Source: SLFH01 sp050486265 (GTDB taxonomy: Bacteria; Planctomycetota; Phycisphaerae; Phycisphaerales; UBA1924). From it: DNA of 64,000 nt. Location of the stretch: NCBI GenBank assembly GCA_050486265.1, contig JBJHCY010000008.1:1-64000 (forward strand). Reading direction: 5' to 3'. Each line of letters starts with the position of its first letter. Position 1 is the stretch's first letter. Of this stretch, positions 55,260 through 63,954 are shown piece after piece. A program made the translations under genes and the position numbers. Under the pieces are notes generated by a model. That model saw only the letters and a program-made list of their open reading frames with translations, had not been told where the DNA came from and made no database searches.

Positions 55260-55841
55260 GTGCCTGTCTCCCCGCAGCAACTCCTCCGCCGTTTCCATCG
55301 CGGCGATCCGGCCGCCGCCGAGGCGCTCTGGTCGTTGCTCGCGTCGCGGATGCTCGGCGTCGCCTCGCGGATTGTCGGCGCCGACGCGGAGGACCTGGTG
55401 CAGCAGGCGTTTCTCAAGGCGCTGCAGACGCCCCGGCGTGAGATCCGGAAGGTGCGCGACGCCGAGGCGTGGCTCTTTGTCATTCTTCGCAACTCGTGTC
55501 TTTCTATCGTCCGTGAACGCCGTCGCGAGGCCTTGCGGCGGGCTCGGGTCGCCAACGGCTCGCCGCCGGGACCGAGCCGGGCCGCGTTGAACGGCACGCC
55601 CGACGCAACGCCCCCGATCGTCCGTTTGCTTGAGCATCTGTCGGACGATCTGCGCGAGCCGGTGCTGCTCCGCCACGCCGGGGGGCTGACATTCACGCAG
55701 ATCGCGCTGGTGCTCGGCCTGCCTCGCTCGACCGTCGCGGACCGCTACGCGAGGGCGCTCGAAACGATCCGGAAGCTCGCGGCCGAGCCGACCGGGGCGG
55801 GCGCGGCCCGTCCGACACATCTCGTGGAGGCTGGAGAATGA
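55260..55841 (+). CDS. ECF-type RNA polymerase sigma factor
   Basis: A 193-residue sigma-70 family regulator. Region 2 contains ADAEDLVQQAFLKAL and DAEAWLFVILRNSCLSIVRER; region 4 is the helix-turn-helix LTFTQIALVLGLPRSTVADRYARAL. The GTG start is the only reasonable choice after the previous stop; GGGAGA is about 14 bases upstream. The stop overlaps the ATG of the next, membrane-anchored gene by four bases, the typical sigma/anti-sigma arrangement. Confidence 0.85.
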   Translation: MPVSPQQLLRRFHRGDPAAAEALWSLLASRMLGVASRIVGADAEDLVQQAFLKALQTPRREIRKVRDAEAWLFVILRNSCLSIVRERRREALRRARVANGSPPGPSRAALNGTPDATPPIVRLLEHLSDDLREPVLLRHAGGLTFTQIALVLGLPRSTVADRYARALETIRKLAAEPTGAGAARPTHLVEAGE

Positions 55842-56347
55842 ACAACAGAGTCGCTCACGAACTCGACGACGCGCTGCGTCCGAGGGCCGAAGCAAAGGGC
55901 CCGCCCGGCCCGGTAATCGAAGCCGCGGCCCGCGCCCGCAGAGCCGCGCAGGCCCGACGGTTCGGAGCGCTGGGCGCGCTCGCCCTCGTGCCTGTTGCGG
56001 GGCTGGTGCTGGTCTCGCTCGGCGTGCCGCTGTTTTCGATCACCGAGCCGCCGAAGCAGGCGGTCGCGACGGGTCCGGGCCAGACCGGCGGCGAATCTGC
56101 ACACGCTGAGCCGGCCGACACGACCTCGCTCGCCGCAAACCCCGAGACTCCTTCGGCGCCGACCTCCATCCGTCCGAGGCCCCACCCCGACTCCCTGCTC
56201 GCCCTGTCGCGGGGCGAGGAGCGTCCGCCTGAGGCGACGGTCCGACGACCCGATCGCACGGACGATCTCTCGATCCGGGCCGGCTCGCTTCGGCAGTTGC
56301 AGGAGTCCGGCCTGCTCGGCCCGGCCGAAGATCCCGCCGGCCCCTGA
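55838..56347 (+). CDS. Single-pass membrane protein, possible anti-sigma factor
   Basis: A 169-residue protein. A short cytoplasmic N-terminus (about 40 residues, with a conserved-looking HELDDALRPR) precedes one membrane helix at 43-66 (FGALGALALVPVAGLVLVSLG), then an extracytoplasmic Pro/Ser/Arg-rich region. The position right behind an ECF sigma gene fits an anti-sigma factor, but the zinc-binding His-x3-Cys-x2-Cys motif of the ZAS class is absent. The role is inferred only from context. Confidence 0.55.
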   Translation: MNNRVAHELDDALRPRAEAKGPPGPVIEAAARARRAAQARRFGALGALALVPVAGLVLVSLGVPLFSITEPPKQAVATGPGQTGGESAHAEPADTTSLAANPETPSAPTSIRPRPHPDSLLALSRGEERPPEATVRRPDRTDDLSIRAGSLRQLQESGLLGPAEDPAGP

Positions 56348-56422
56348 TTCCGCCGAGGTCGTTCCCGCCGGCCGCCCGATCCCGCCTGCAGGGCCGGGCG
56401 GGCTCGGGCCGATATCGGTCCC

Positions 56423-59242
56423 ATGCGAACCCCCGCGATCCTGGCGCTCGCGGCCTGCTTGGCCGCCATCCCCGCCCGGGCGCAGACCGACGCCCCCGAA
56501 GACGCCCCGTCCGCCGGCGAGGCGAGCGCGATCGCGCGTCCCTCGGCCGCCCGGCGTGTGGTCAGGGTCTTTGACTTCGAGGAGCAGCACACCGCCGACA
56601 CGCCCCTGCCCCAGAACTGGTGGGCGGCCCAGGACAACCCGCCCCAGCGCCCCCGCCCCGGCTTTCCGATCTGGAACCGCCCGAGGCTCGACTTCCAGGT
56701 CGCCCACACCGGCGGCGGCTCGGCCCGCGTCCCGGCGCGCGGGGGCAGCACCTGCCTCCGGCTCGCCCCCGGCGTGATCCCCGTCTTCCCCGGCGGCGAT
56801 TACCGTATCGAGGGGTTCGTCATGACCCGCGGGATGCGCCACGCTCGGGCCGGGCTGATCGCGCGGTTTCTCGATCAATCCGGCGAGCCGATCTCCGGCG
56901 CCGAGTCGTACTCGGAGTTGGTTGTTTCTGAAGACGAATGGACGCCTTTGGAGGCGGAGTTGATCGGGCTCTTCCCCGAGGCGGTGTTTCTGCAGCTCGA
57001 TCTCGTGGTGCTCCAGCCGCAGCACCGGCCGGGCGATCCGCCGGACATGTGGCGCGAGGATATCGAGGCGGTCGCGTACTTCGACGACATCTCGGTGACG
57101 CAGATCGCGCGGGTTGAGGTGAGTTCGCCGGCGCCGATGGGCGTCTTCCTCGACCCCGAGATCCCCGAGGTCGGCGTCCTGGTGCGCGATCTGACGGGCG
57201 AGCGGCTCGTGGGCGACCTCCGCGTGTACGACATCGACGGGCGGGTCGTCGACCGCGCCCACCTGCGGATCGGCCGCGGGGGGATCGAGTCCAACTGGCG
57301 CCCGGACATCAAGCGCTACGGGTGGTACCGTGCGCGGCTGGATGTCTACGCCAACGACGAAGTGCTCGGACGGGCGCAGACCGCGTTCCTCTTCCTGCCG
57401 CAACGCAGCGGCATCGGCGGGGGGGGCGGGGCCGACGGGCGCGGCGCGACGCACCGGGCCCGTTTCGGCCTCGACTTGACTGACCTGCCGCTCTCGGCGT
57501 GGGACGCGGCGCCGCCGCTGCTTGAGCGTCTGGGCGTCGGGGCGGTGACATTGAACGCGATGGTGGATCGTGAGGGGTTCGACAGCCGCGACAGGATCGA
57601 ATCGATCGCATCGGCGACGAGCGCGCTCCGCGACCGCTGGGCGGAGGTGACGCTCGGCGTCTTCCCGCCGGAGTCGTGGCCTCCGCCGGGCGAGCTCGCC
57701 CGTTACAACTCGTGGCGCGAGGCGATTCTCGATCGGTCGGATGTGTGGGCCCAGCGGATCGATCCGCTCCTGGACCGCTTCGGGCAGCGCGTCGACCGCT
57801 GGCAGGTCGATCCGCCCGGCTGGCCGCCCGTGATGGACGCGGCTTTTGTCGAAGCGAACGCCGAGTTTGTGTCGAGGCTCTCGCGCCTGGTGCCCGGGCC
57901 GGTGCTGACCGCGCCCGCGAGGGCCGACGCGCCGCCCGCGCGCAACCGGCTCGGCCACCTCGGGCGCGTCGTGCTCAGGGCCGAGGCTTACCTCCGCCCC
58001 GAGGCGATCTCCGAGGCGTTGCGGACCTACCGGGACGCCGCGGCAAGATCGCGGACAGAGCTCGCACTGGCGATCGACCCGATCGATCTGAAGGTCTTCG
58101 GCGGTCGGGCCCAGGCCGACGACATCGCGCGCAAGGTGGTGCTCGCCCGTGCGGCAGGCGACATCGCCGACGCCGACGACGCGCGCCCGCTCCGACTCCT
58201 GCTCGCAGATCCGCTGGTGATCCACCGCGGACGCCGCACACGCTACGAGCCGACGCCCGCTTCGGCCGCGTGGCGCACGCTCGCCGACCACCTCTCGACG
58301 CGGCGTGTCGCCCTCCGCCTGCCGAGCGACGAGGGCGTTCATGCCTACCTGCTCTCGCCGTTGTCTGGCGTGTCTGAATCGGTCGGCGCGGTGGTGGTCG
58401 CGTGGAGCGATCGCGCCGTGCGCACGCCCGACACGCTGCAGATGCGCCTCGGCGACGGGACGCTGCGCGTCGTCGACCTCTTCGGCAACGAGAGCTTCGT
58501 ATCGCCCGGCCCGTCGAGCGCCGGCGCCGAGCACACGCTGGCGCTCGGTTCGTCGCCCGTCTTCGTGCACGGCGTCGACGAAGAGCTGGTTCGTTTCCAG
58601 GCGTCGTTCATGATCGATCCGCCGACACTGCCCACCGAGAACCGCGTGCTCGACCGGTTCGTGGTGCTGACGAATCCGTGGCCGGTCTCGGTCGCCGGGC
58701 GGTACGCGATCTACCCGCCCGATTTCGAGACGATCGGCCGGACCGACAGCCGCTGGTCGTTTGCGCCCGCGGCCGGAACTTTCGAGATCCCCGCGCAGGG
58801 CGAACTGCGTCTGCCGATCACCGCGGCACTCAGCCCGCTGGAGCAGGCGGGGGAGCGGGAGATCGTGATGGATGTGCGCCTGACGGCCGACCGATCCCGC
58901 GGCATCGTCCGCCTCCGCACCTCGATGGGCGTCGGGACCGAGGGCGTCGATGTGCGGCTCGTCTCGCGCCGTGCGCCGAACCTCGCGGGGCGCGACATCC
59001 ACATCGAGGCCGTCGTGACGAACACTTCAGACGAAGCCCGCGCGTTCGAGATCACCGTGGTCGCCGGCCCGGAGTACCCGCGCCAGCAGGGCTCGCTCGG
59101 CGAACTCGAGCCCGGCGGGTCGGTGATGCGCCGTTTCGTCTTCCCCGACGCCCGCGACAGAATCCCCGGCCGGCGCGTCTTCGTCAGCCTCCGCGATGTC
59201 GACACCGGCGCGAGGGTCAACAAGTCCGTCGAGATTGACTGA
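56423..59242 (+). CDS. Large secreted multidomain protein of unknown function
   Basis: A 939-residue exported protein; the signal peptide ends near PARAQTD. Residues 40-230 look like a carbohydrate-binding-type beta sandwich (FDFEEQHTADTPLPQNWW, then GDYRIEGFVMTRG). Residues about 340-640 look like a TIM-barrel-like domain (RARFGLDLTDLPLSAW, ERLGVGAVTLNAMVD, RWQVDPPGWPPVMDAAFV), and the last 200 residues hold Ig-like or NEW3-like strands (VVLTNPWPVSVAGRYAIYP, VVTNTSDEARAFEITVVAG). I cannot point to catalytic acids with confidence. It may be a substrate of, or be controlled by, the sigma factor upstream. A long antisense frame across it is a shadow. Confidence 0.65.
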   Translation: MRTPAILALAACLAAIPARAQTDAPEDAPSAGEASAIARPSAARRVVRVFDFEEQHTADTPLPQNWWAAQDNPPQRPRPGFPIWNRPRLDFQVAHTGGGSARVPARGGSTCLRLAPGVIPVFPGGDYRIEGFVMTRGMRHARAGLIARFLDQSGEPISGAESYSELVVSEDEWTPLEAELIGLFPEAVFLQLDLVVLQPQHRPGDPPDMWREDIEAVAYFDDISVTQIARVEVSSPAPMGVFLDPEIPEVGVLVRDLTGERLVGDLRVYDIDGRVVDRAHLRIGRGGIESNWRPDIKRYGWYRARLDVYANDEVLGRAQTAFLFLPQRSGIGGGGGADGRGATHRARFGLDLTDLPLSAWDAAPPLLERLGVGAVTLNAMVDREGFDSRDRIESIASATSALRDRWAEVTLGVFPPESWPPPGELARYNSWREAILDRSDVWAQRIDPLLDRFGQRVDRWQVDPPGWPPVMDAAFVEANAEFVSRLSRLVPGPVLTAPARADAPPARNRLGHLGRVVLRAEAYLRPEAISEALRTYRDAAARSRTELALAIDPIDLKVFGGRAQADDIARKVVLARAAGDIADADDARPLRLLLADPLVIHRGRRTRYEPTPASAAWRTLADHLSTRRVALRLPSDEGVHAYLLSPLSGVSESVGAVVVAWSDRAVRTPDTLQMRLGDGTLRVVDLFGNESFVSPGPSSAGAEHTLALGSSPVFVHGVDEELVRFQASFMIDPPTLPTENRVLDRFVVLTNPWPVSVAGRYAIYPPDFETIGRTDSRWSFAPAAGTFEIPAQGELRLPITAALSPLEQAGEREIVMDVRLTADRSRGIVRLRTSMGVGTEGVDVRLVSRRAPNLAGRDIHIEAVVTNTSDEARAFEITVVAGPEYPRQQGSLGELEPGGSVMRRFVFPDARDRIPGRRVFVSLRDVDTGARVNKSVEID

Positions 59243-59317
59243 GCGGTCTTGGGGCAAGGTCGGCCGAGGCGTGTTGTTCAAGTGCGCTTGTGTCTGCGAT
59301 GAAGTGATCGATCCAAC

Positions 59318-59346
59318 CACTGGCGGGCAAGCCGCCAGTGCCACAG
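59318..59346. repeat. Dispersed 29-base hairpin repeat, second copy
   Basis: CACTGGCGGGCAAGCCGCCAGTG with a CCACAG tail. Its reverse complement matches 2142-2170 at 27 of 29 positions. It lies between two convergent genes but has no T run on either side, unlike the 2142 copy. The remainder of 59243-59378 holds nothing recognisable. Confidence 0.7.
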
Positions 59347-59378
59347 AAGAGCCGAGGCTTCGCTCGTCGAAAACAGGG

Positions 59379-60182
59379 TTACTCCGGCGCGAGCACAAAG
59401 ATCCCGTACCCCGGCGGCGTCAGTGTCACATCGTTCCCGTCCTCGTCGACCACGCCAAGCACGCGCCACCCGGCCCGTTTGATGAGCTGCGTCCACTGGC
59501 CCTCGTCGTAGGTCCGCAGGGTGTAGGTCGAGTCGCGGTCTTCCTCGCCCGAGGGCTTGCGGATCGTCAGATGGCTGAAGACGCGTTCGGTGCGGCGGGC
59601 CCGCCCGGCGCTGGCGACGGGCGGCACGAAGTTGACGACCTGGCGCACCGTCGTCCTGCCGCGCCGTCCTTCCCAGACATCCTCGCTCGGGGGTTCGAGG
59701 CCGTAGACGGTCAGGCTGACCCCTACGAGGTAGACCCCGCCGGGCGCGAGGGCGGCGCGCATCTGCTCGAAGTGTCCGAGCATCGCGTCGTCGCTCATCA
59801 GGTGGCGGACGGTGTTGATCAGGTTGAACGCCAGCCGCACCGAGCCCGGACGCACCAAGCCGTCATCGACAAACGACTCCATCGACGCGACGCCGAAGCG
59901 TGGTCGTGGGGCGAGGCGAAGGCGTTTGGCCCGAGCCGTCGCGTACTCGACCATCCCCGGGTCGATATCGAAGCCGACGCCCCGAACGCCCTTTTTGGCG
60001 AGGCGGATGAGGTAGCGTCCTGTGCCGCAGGCGGGTTCGAGCCAGAGCTTCGCCGAGGCTTTGGCGCCGACGAACCGGTCGTGCATGCGCAGCAGGCCTT
60101 CAACCTCCTCGCGCGTCCCGGGCGCGTGGAGGATGTCGTAGACCGACGCATCGTTGTACAGACCGACCGAACCCGGCTCCAT
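59379..60182 (-). CDS. Class I SAM-dependent methyltransferase
   Basis: A 267-residue Rossmann-type methyltransferase. Motif I is LEPACGTGRYLIRLA, the acidic end of the second strand is GVGFDIDPGMVEYA, and motif IV-like NLINTVRHL follows. The beta-rich C-terminal half (about 160-250) resembles glycine or small-molecule methyltransferases with a lid. The ATG at 60182 was chosen because it precedes the fold directly; the longer frame would overlap the divergent VOC gene. Substrate unknown. Confidence 0.8.
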   Translation of the reverse strand: MEPGSVGLYNDASVYDILHAPGTREEVEGLLRMHDRFVGAKASAKLWLEPACGTGRYLIRLAKKGVRGVGFDIDPGMVEYATARAKRLRLAPRPRFGVASMESFVDDGLVRPGSVRLAFNLINTVRHLMSDDAMLGHFEQMRAALAPGGVYLVGVSLTVYGLEPPSEDVWEGRRGRTTVRQVVNFVPPVASAGRARRTERVFSHLTIRKPSGEEDRDSTYTLRTYDEGQWTQLIKRAGWRVLGVVDEDGNDVTLTPPGYGIFVLAPE

Positions 60183-60254
60183 GCGTCGAGCGTACGCGGT
60201 TCGGGAGGTGATGGTGTTGTTGACGCCCCGCGAGATCGCCGTTAGCGTTCCGCC

Positions 60255-60680
60255 ATGCCAGACCCATTCCACCTCGCCTTCCCCGTCACCGACCTCGAAG
60301 CCGCACGACGCTTCTACGCCGACCTGCTCGGCTGCGGCGTCGGCCGATCGAGCGACCGTTGGATCGACTTCGACTTCTTCGGGCACCAGCTCGTCGACCA
60401 ACGGCCCGGGGCGGATCGCTCCAACCCCTTCCAGGTCGGCGCAAACATGGTCGACGGGCACGAGGTCCCCGTGCCTCACTTCGGCGTCGTGCTCTCGATG
60501 GAGGCTTGGAAGGAGCTCGCCGCTCGCCTCAGCGACGCTGGCGTCGACTTCATTGTCGAGCCGTACATCCGCTTCCTGGGCGAGCCCGGAGAGCAGGGGA
60601 CGATGTTCTTCCGCGATCCCAGCGGCAACGCCCTCGAGTTCAAGGCCTTCGCCGACCCCTCCCGCCTGTTCGCGACCTGA
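60255..60680 (+). CDS. VOC (glyoxalase/bleomycin resistance) family protein
   Basis: A 141-residue protein with the vicinal-oxygen-chelate fold: PFHLAFPVTDLEAARRFYADLLGC at the start (first metal-ligand His in FHLAF), HFGVVLSMEAWKELAARL (second His), and FFRDPSGNALEFKAF with the C-terminal Glu. The pattern is close to the bacterial glyoxalase-like dioxygenase superfamily proteins of unknown substrate. Divergent from the methyltransferase and 50 bases upstream of the thiC leader. Confidence 0.85.
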   Translation: MPDPFHLAFPVTDLEAARRFYADLLGCGVGRSSDRWIDFDFFGHQLVDQRPGADRSNPFQVGANMVDGHEVPVPHFGVVLSMEAWKELAARLSDAGVDFIVEPYIRFLGEPGEQGTMFFRDPSGNALEFKAFADPSRLFAT

Positions 60681-60714
60681 GGGACGCCACCCGCGGGGCG
60701 GACGGGCGGCCTGC

Positions 60715-60720
60715 TAGAAT
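60715..60720 (+). promoter_or_regulatory. Possible -10 box of the thiC transcript
   Basis: TAGAAT; a start site about seven bases later would be 60727, just before the riboswitch P1 helix at 60730. No -35 box is seen. Confidence 0.4.
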
Positions 60721-60729
60721 CCATCGAAC

Positions 60730-60819
60730 ATCGCACGGGGCGCCCGCCGGGCACGGCACGGCGGGCTGAGACGCACCCGTTGAACCTGATCCGGTTCGTA
60801 CCGGCGGAGGGATTGCGAT
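60730..60819 (+). promoter_or_regulatory. TPP riboswitch (THI element)
   Basis: Binds thiamine pyrophosphate in the thiC leader. The P1 helix pairs 60730-60735 with 60814-60819. The conserved core is seen as GGGCTGAGA, then ACCCGTTGAACCTGATCCGG, then TACCGGCGGAGGGA. An optional P3-type extension (CGCCCGCC through GGCGGGC) is present. A GC-rich hairpin follows at about 60821-60841, and the thiC ribosome binding site GAGGAG lies at 60884-60889; whether control is by termination or by masking translation is not clear, as there is no T run. Confidence 0.93.
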
Positions 60820-60898
60820 CGGCGGCATTCCGCGCTGCCGTCCCCCATGCCGGGCGAGCCTCCGCACGCGTCGACCAGACGCCGAGGAGCACACGCCC

Positions 60899-62887
60899 AT
60901 GACCGCATCCAACAACAGCAACGACCACAAGGTCTATCAGCTCGCCGCCAACCCGGGCGAAGACCGTCCCACGCGCCGCTTCGCCGTCCCGCTGCAGGGG
61001 GCGCACAACCCCGGCTCGGGCGAGGCGACCACGCCCGGCAGCTTCGCCAACCGCGCCGACATCGGCGGGCCCCTGAGCTTCTCATCGCCCGACTCGCCGG
61101 GCATGCCCGAGCCCTCGCCCTACACCGCGTGGGACTTCCTGCCCGACGGCTGGGCCTGCGCCGCCTTCGAGACCGATGAGCCGTACGCCCGCGAAGAAGT
61201 CACCCTCTCGACCCTGCCCGACATCCGCCAGGTCGTGTTTACTGACAGCCGAAGTGTCACCCGGCGCGTGACATACCCCAAGAGCTTTGAGCCCGTGACG
61301 CAGCTCGAGCACGCGAGGCTCGGCCTCGTCACCGACCAGATGCGCCGCGTCGCCGAGCGCGAGGGCCACCTCACGCCCGAGCAGGTGCGCGACGAGGTCG
61401 CCTCGGGGCGCATGGTCATCCCCGCCAACAAGACCCACCTGACCTACAACCTCGACCCGATGGCGATCGGGCGAGCAAGCAAGACCAAGGTCAACGCCAA
61501 CATGGGCGCCTCGCCCGTCTCCAGCGGCACAGACGAAGAGCTCGAAAAGCTCCGCTGGGCGGAGAAGTGGGGGGCCGACACGGTCATGGACCTCTCGACC
61601 GGCGGCGACCTCGACGCCTGCCGCGAGGCGATCATCAGAAACTCGACCGTGCCCATCGGCACCGTGCCGATCTACTCGATGATCATCGGGCGCAGGCTCG
61701 AAGACCTCGACCGCGCCGCGGTGCTCGAAACCATCGAGCACCAGGCCCGCCAGGGCGTCGACTACTTCACCGTCCACGCCGGCCTGCGCAAGGCCCACCT
61801 CAAGTTCGTCAAGAACCGCTTGATCGGCATCGTCTCGCGCGGCGGCAGCCTGCTCGCCAAGTGGATGCTGGTGCACAACCAGGAAAACCTGATGTACCAG
61901 CTCTGGGACGACATCTGCCGCGTCATGCGCGAGCACGATGTCACCTTCTCGATCGGCGACGGCCTGCGCCCCGGCGGCCTCGCCGACGCCACCGACGACG
62001 CCCAGCTCGCAGAGCTCGAAGCCATCGGCGAGCTCACCGAGCGCGCCTGGCGCCACGGCGTGCAGGTCATGGTCGAGGGGCCCGGCCATGTCCCCCTCGA
62101 CCAGATCGAGTTCAACATGAAGCTGCAGCGCCGCCTCTGCCACGGCGCCCCGTTCTATGTGCTCGGCCCGCTCGTCACCGACATCTTCCCCGGCTACGAC
62201 CACATCACAAGCTGCATCGGCGCGACCAACGCCGCGTGGCACGGCGCCAGCATGCTCTGCTATGTCACGCCCAAGGAGCACCTGGGCCTGCCCAAGAAGG
62301 ACGATGTCAAGCAGGGGTGCATCGCCTACAAGATCGCGGCCCACGCGGCCGATGTCGCCCTGGGCATCCCCAACTCGCGCGACCGCGACGACGACCTGAC
62401 GCGGGCCCGCGCCGCGCTCAACTGGGAGAAGCACTTCGAGCTCAGCTTCGACCCCGACACCGCCCGCGCCTACCACGACGAAGACCTCGATGTCGACACC
62501 GATTTCTGCGCCATGTGCGGGCACGACTGGTGCTCGGTCCGCATCAGCAAGGAGATCCAGGAGTTCGCCTCGGGCAAGGCCGAAGGCTTCGAACGCGTCG
62601 GCAAGGGCGGCAAGGCCGGCGCCCCCGTCCGCTCGGCCGCACTGACCGAGGAACAGCAGAAGATCCTCGAACAGCGCGGCTACCTCTCCCCCGAAGAGAT
62701 CCACAAGCTCGCCAGCAAGGTCGCCAAGAGCGTCGAAGCCAAAGACGGCGGCAAGGCCGCCTGCCACTCCGACTACGCCGACCCCGAGGAGGCCAAAGAG
62801 ATGCAGCGGACGAAGGCGGGCGAGAAGATCGTCCCGCTGGACGCCAGACCGGCGCTGGGGATTTCGAAGGAGGATCGGTTGATCTGA
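60899..62887 (+). CDS. thiC: Phosphomethylpyrimidine synthase
   Basis: Radical SAM enzyme that converts AIR to HMP phosphate in thiamine biosynthesis. The C-terminal iron-sulfur motif Cx2Cx4C is Cys537, Cys540 and Cys545 in DFCAMCGHDWCS. NANMGASPVSSG, IRNSTVPIGTVPIYS, MVEGPGHVP and SCIGATNAAWHGASMLCYVTP are classic ThiC blocks. At 662 residues it is full length with an extended C-terminus after the cluster. Expression is controlled by the TPP riboswitch upstream. No other thiamine gene is in the window. Confidence 0.97.
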   Translation: MTASNNSNDHKVYQLAANPGEDRPTRRFAVPLQGAHNPGSGEATTPGSFANRADIGGPLSFSSPDSPGMPEPSPYTAWDFLPDGWACAAFETDEPYAREEVTLSTLPDIRQVVFTDSRSVTRRVTYPKSFEPVTQLEHARLGLVTDQMRRVAEREGHLTPEQVRDEVASGRMVIPANKTHLTYNLDPMAIGRASKTKVNANMGASPVSSGTDEELEKLRWAEKWGADTVMDLSTGGDLDACREAIIRNSTVPIGTVPIYSMIIGRRLEDLDRAAVLETIEHQARQGVDYFTVHAGLRKAHLKFVKNRLIGIVSRGGSLLAKWMLVHNQENLMYQLWDDICRVMREHDVTFSIGDGLRPGGLADATDDAQLAELEAIGELTERAWRHGVQVMVEGPGHVPLDQIEFNMKLQRRLCHGAPFYVLGPLVTDIFPGYDHITSCIGATNAAWHGASMLCYVTPKEHLGLPKKDDVKQGCIAYKIAAHAADVALGIPNSRDRDDDLTRARAALNWEKHFELSFDPDTARAYHDEDLDVDTDFCAMCGHDWCSVRISKEIQEFASGKAEGFERVGKGGKAGAPVRSAALTEEQQKILEQRGYLSPEEIHKLASKVAKSVEAKDGGKAACHSDYADPEEAKEMQRTKAGEKIVPLDARPALGISKEDRLI

Positions 62888-62899
62888 GGGGGGCGGGCG

Positions 62900-63001
62900 A
62901 TGGCTGATCCGCTCGCCGAGTTCCCGCAGATCGATTGCGAGGATGTTCGTGCCGCGTTATTCTTCGCCGCAGAAGCGTCCAAGTCGGTGGCGGCGGAGTA
63001 G
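62900..63001 (+). pseudogene. Remnant of a DUF433-type antitoxin-like protein
   Basis: A 33-residue reading frame, too short for routine gene calling. LAEFPQIDCEDVRAALFFAA matches the C-terminal helix pattern of DUF433 proteins (LEDYPxLTxEDIRAAL-like). The N-terminal helix-turn-helix half that should precede it is absent, replaced by the end of thiC 12 bases upstream. It is therefore probably a truncated leftover. Confidence 0.5.
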
Positions 63002-63048
63002 CCGGTGCTGTCGAGAAGTGAGGGCGCTTCTGAAGGCGGGGCGGTTCG

Positions 63049-63954
63049 ATGAAGCACATCCACGGCACGATCCGCGTCCCCGGCAAGCACCACCCCGTGC
63101 TCGACATCGACAAGTGGATCCAGCGGTTCCCCTTCGATCCTGCCCGGATCCGGTTCGACGGCCGACCGAGTAGCCCTGGCGGCGTCGCGTTCTTCGAGCA
63201 GGCGCGGAAGCTCGCGGGCGAACACGGCGACCTCGGCCCGAGCGTGCCCGTCGACATGTTCACCTGGTCGGACCGGAGCGGCGACCCGGGCTGGCTTACC
63301 AAAATCGGCGGCAGCCCGTGGCGTGAGAAGCACAAGCCTTGGCCCAAGGCGCCCGACGGCACTTACCTCACTTTTCTCGGACAGCTCTGTTTCGCCAACT
63401 CCAAAGACCTCTTCCCGTTCGAGCTGCCCGGCGATGTAACGTTGATCTTTGGAAAGTACTTCCCGGTCGGGTGCACAACCTGCGAGGGCTACGCGCTGGA
63501 ATGGTCGAACATCGAGCTGGATAAGCCGCTCGATTACTTCGGTGAGTTCGGGACCGAACTCCCGTTCTGCTACCGCGGCGTCATCCACCGGACGGTGCAG
63601 TACACGGACCACAAGCAACATGTGCCTCGCTTCGAGGATATCGGGGGCTCATGGGACGAACTGAGCGGCGAGGTCCAGGCGACCTGCATCGGCGCCCGTG
63701 CGATGTTGCCGCAGGGATGGCCCTTCATGGAGGGTGACGGCAACACCCTTGTTGGCGTGCTGAGCGGCATCTCGATCGGCGGAGATTGGCCGCTCTGCGA
63801 CATGCCCGAATCGCCGAAGTCGTTGCACGAAGACGGAGAGCTGTGCGGCGCGTGGAACTCTGATGCGATGAACTTCACGATCGGCGACTGCGGCTCGATC
63901 TACATCTACAGGGACAAGCGGGGTCGTTTCCGGCTGGAGGAAGCGACGCACTGA
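63049..63954 (+). CDS. DUF1963 / YwqG-like protein
   Basis: A 301-residue cytoplasmic protein. Segments WLTKIGGSPWRE, YLTFLGQLCFANSKDLFPFELPGD-like spacing, LLIFG-type FGKY, and the C-terminal GDCGSIYIY are those of the YwqG/DUF1963 family, whose function is unknown. It is somewhat long for the family. ATG at 63049. The last 46 bases of the window after it contain no feature. Confidence 0.7.
   Translation: MKHIHGTIRVPGKHHPVLDIDKWIQRFPFDPARIRFDGRPSSPGGVAFFEQARKLAGEHGDLGPSVPVDMFTWSDRSGDPGWLTKIGGSPWREKHKPWPKAPDGTYLTFLGQLCFANSKDLFPFELPGDVTLIFGKYFPVGCTTCEGYALEWSNIELDKPLDYFGEFGTELPFCYRGVIHRTVQYTDHKQHVPRFEDIGGSWDELSGEVQATCIGARAMLPQGWPFMEGDGNTLVGVLSGISIGGDWPLCDMPESPKSLHEDGELCGAWNSDAMNFTIGDCGSIYIYRDKRGRFRLEEATH

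Noticed and set aside
55745..59002. 1085-residue minus-strand open frame
   Set aside because: It is antisense to the 939-residue secreted protein and the 3' part of the sigma region, is rich in Arg/Asp/Val as expected from reverse reading of GC-rich codons, and shows no domain or start signal.
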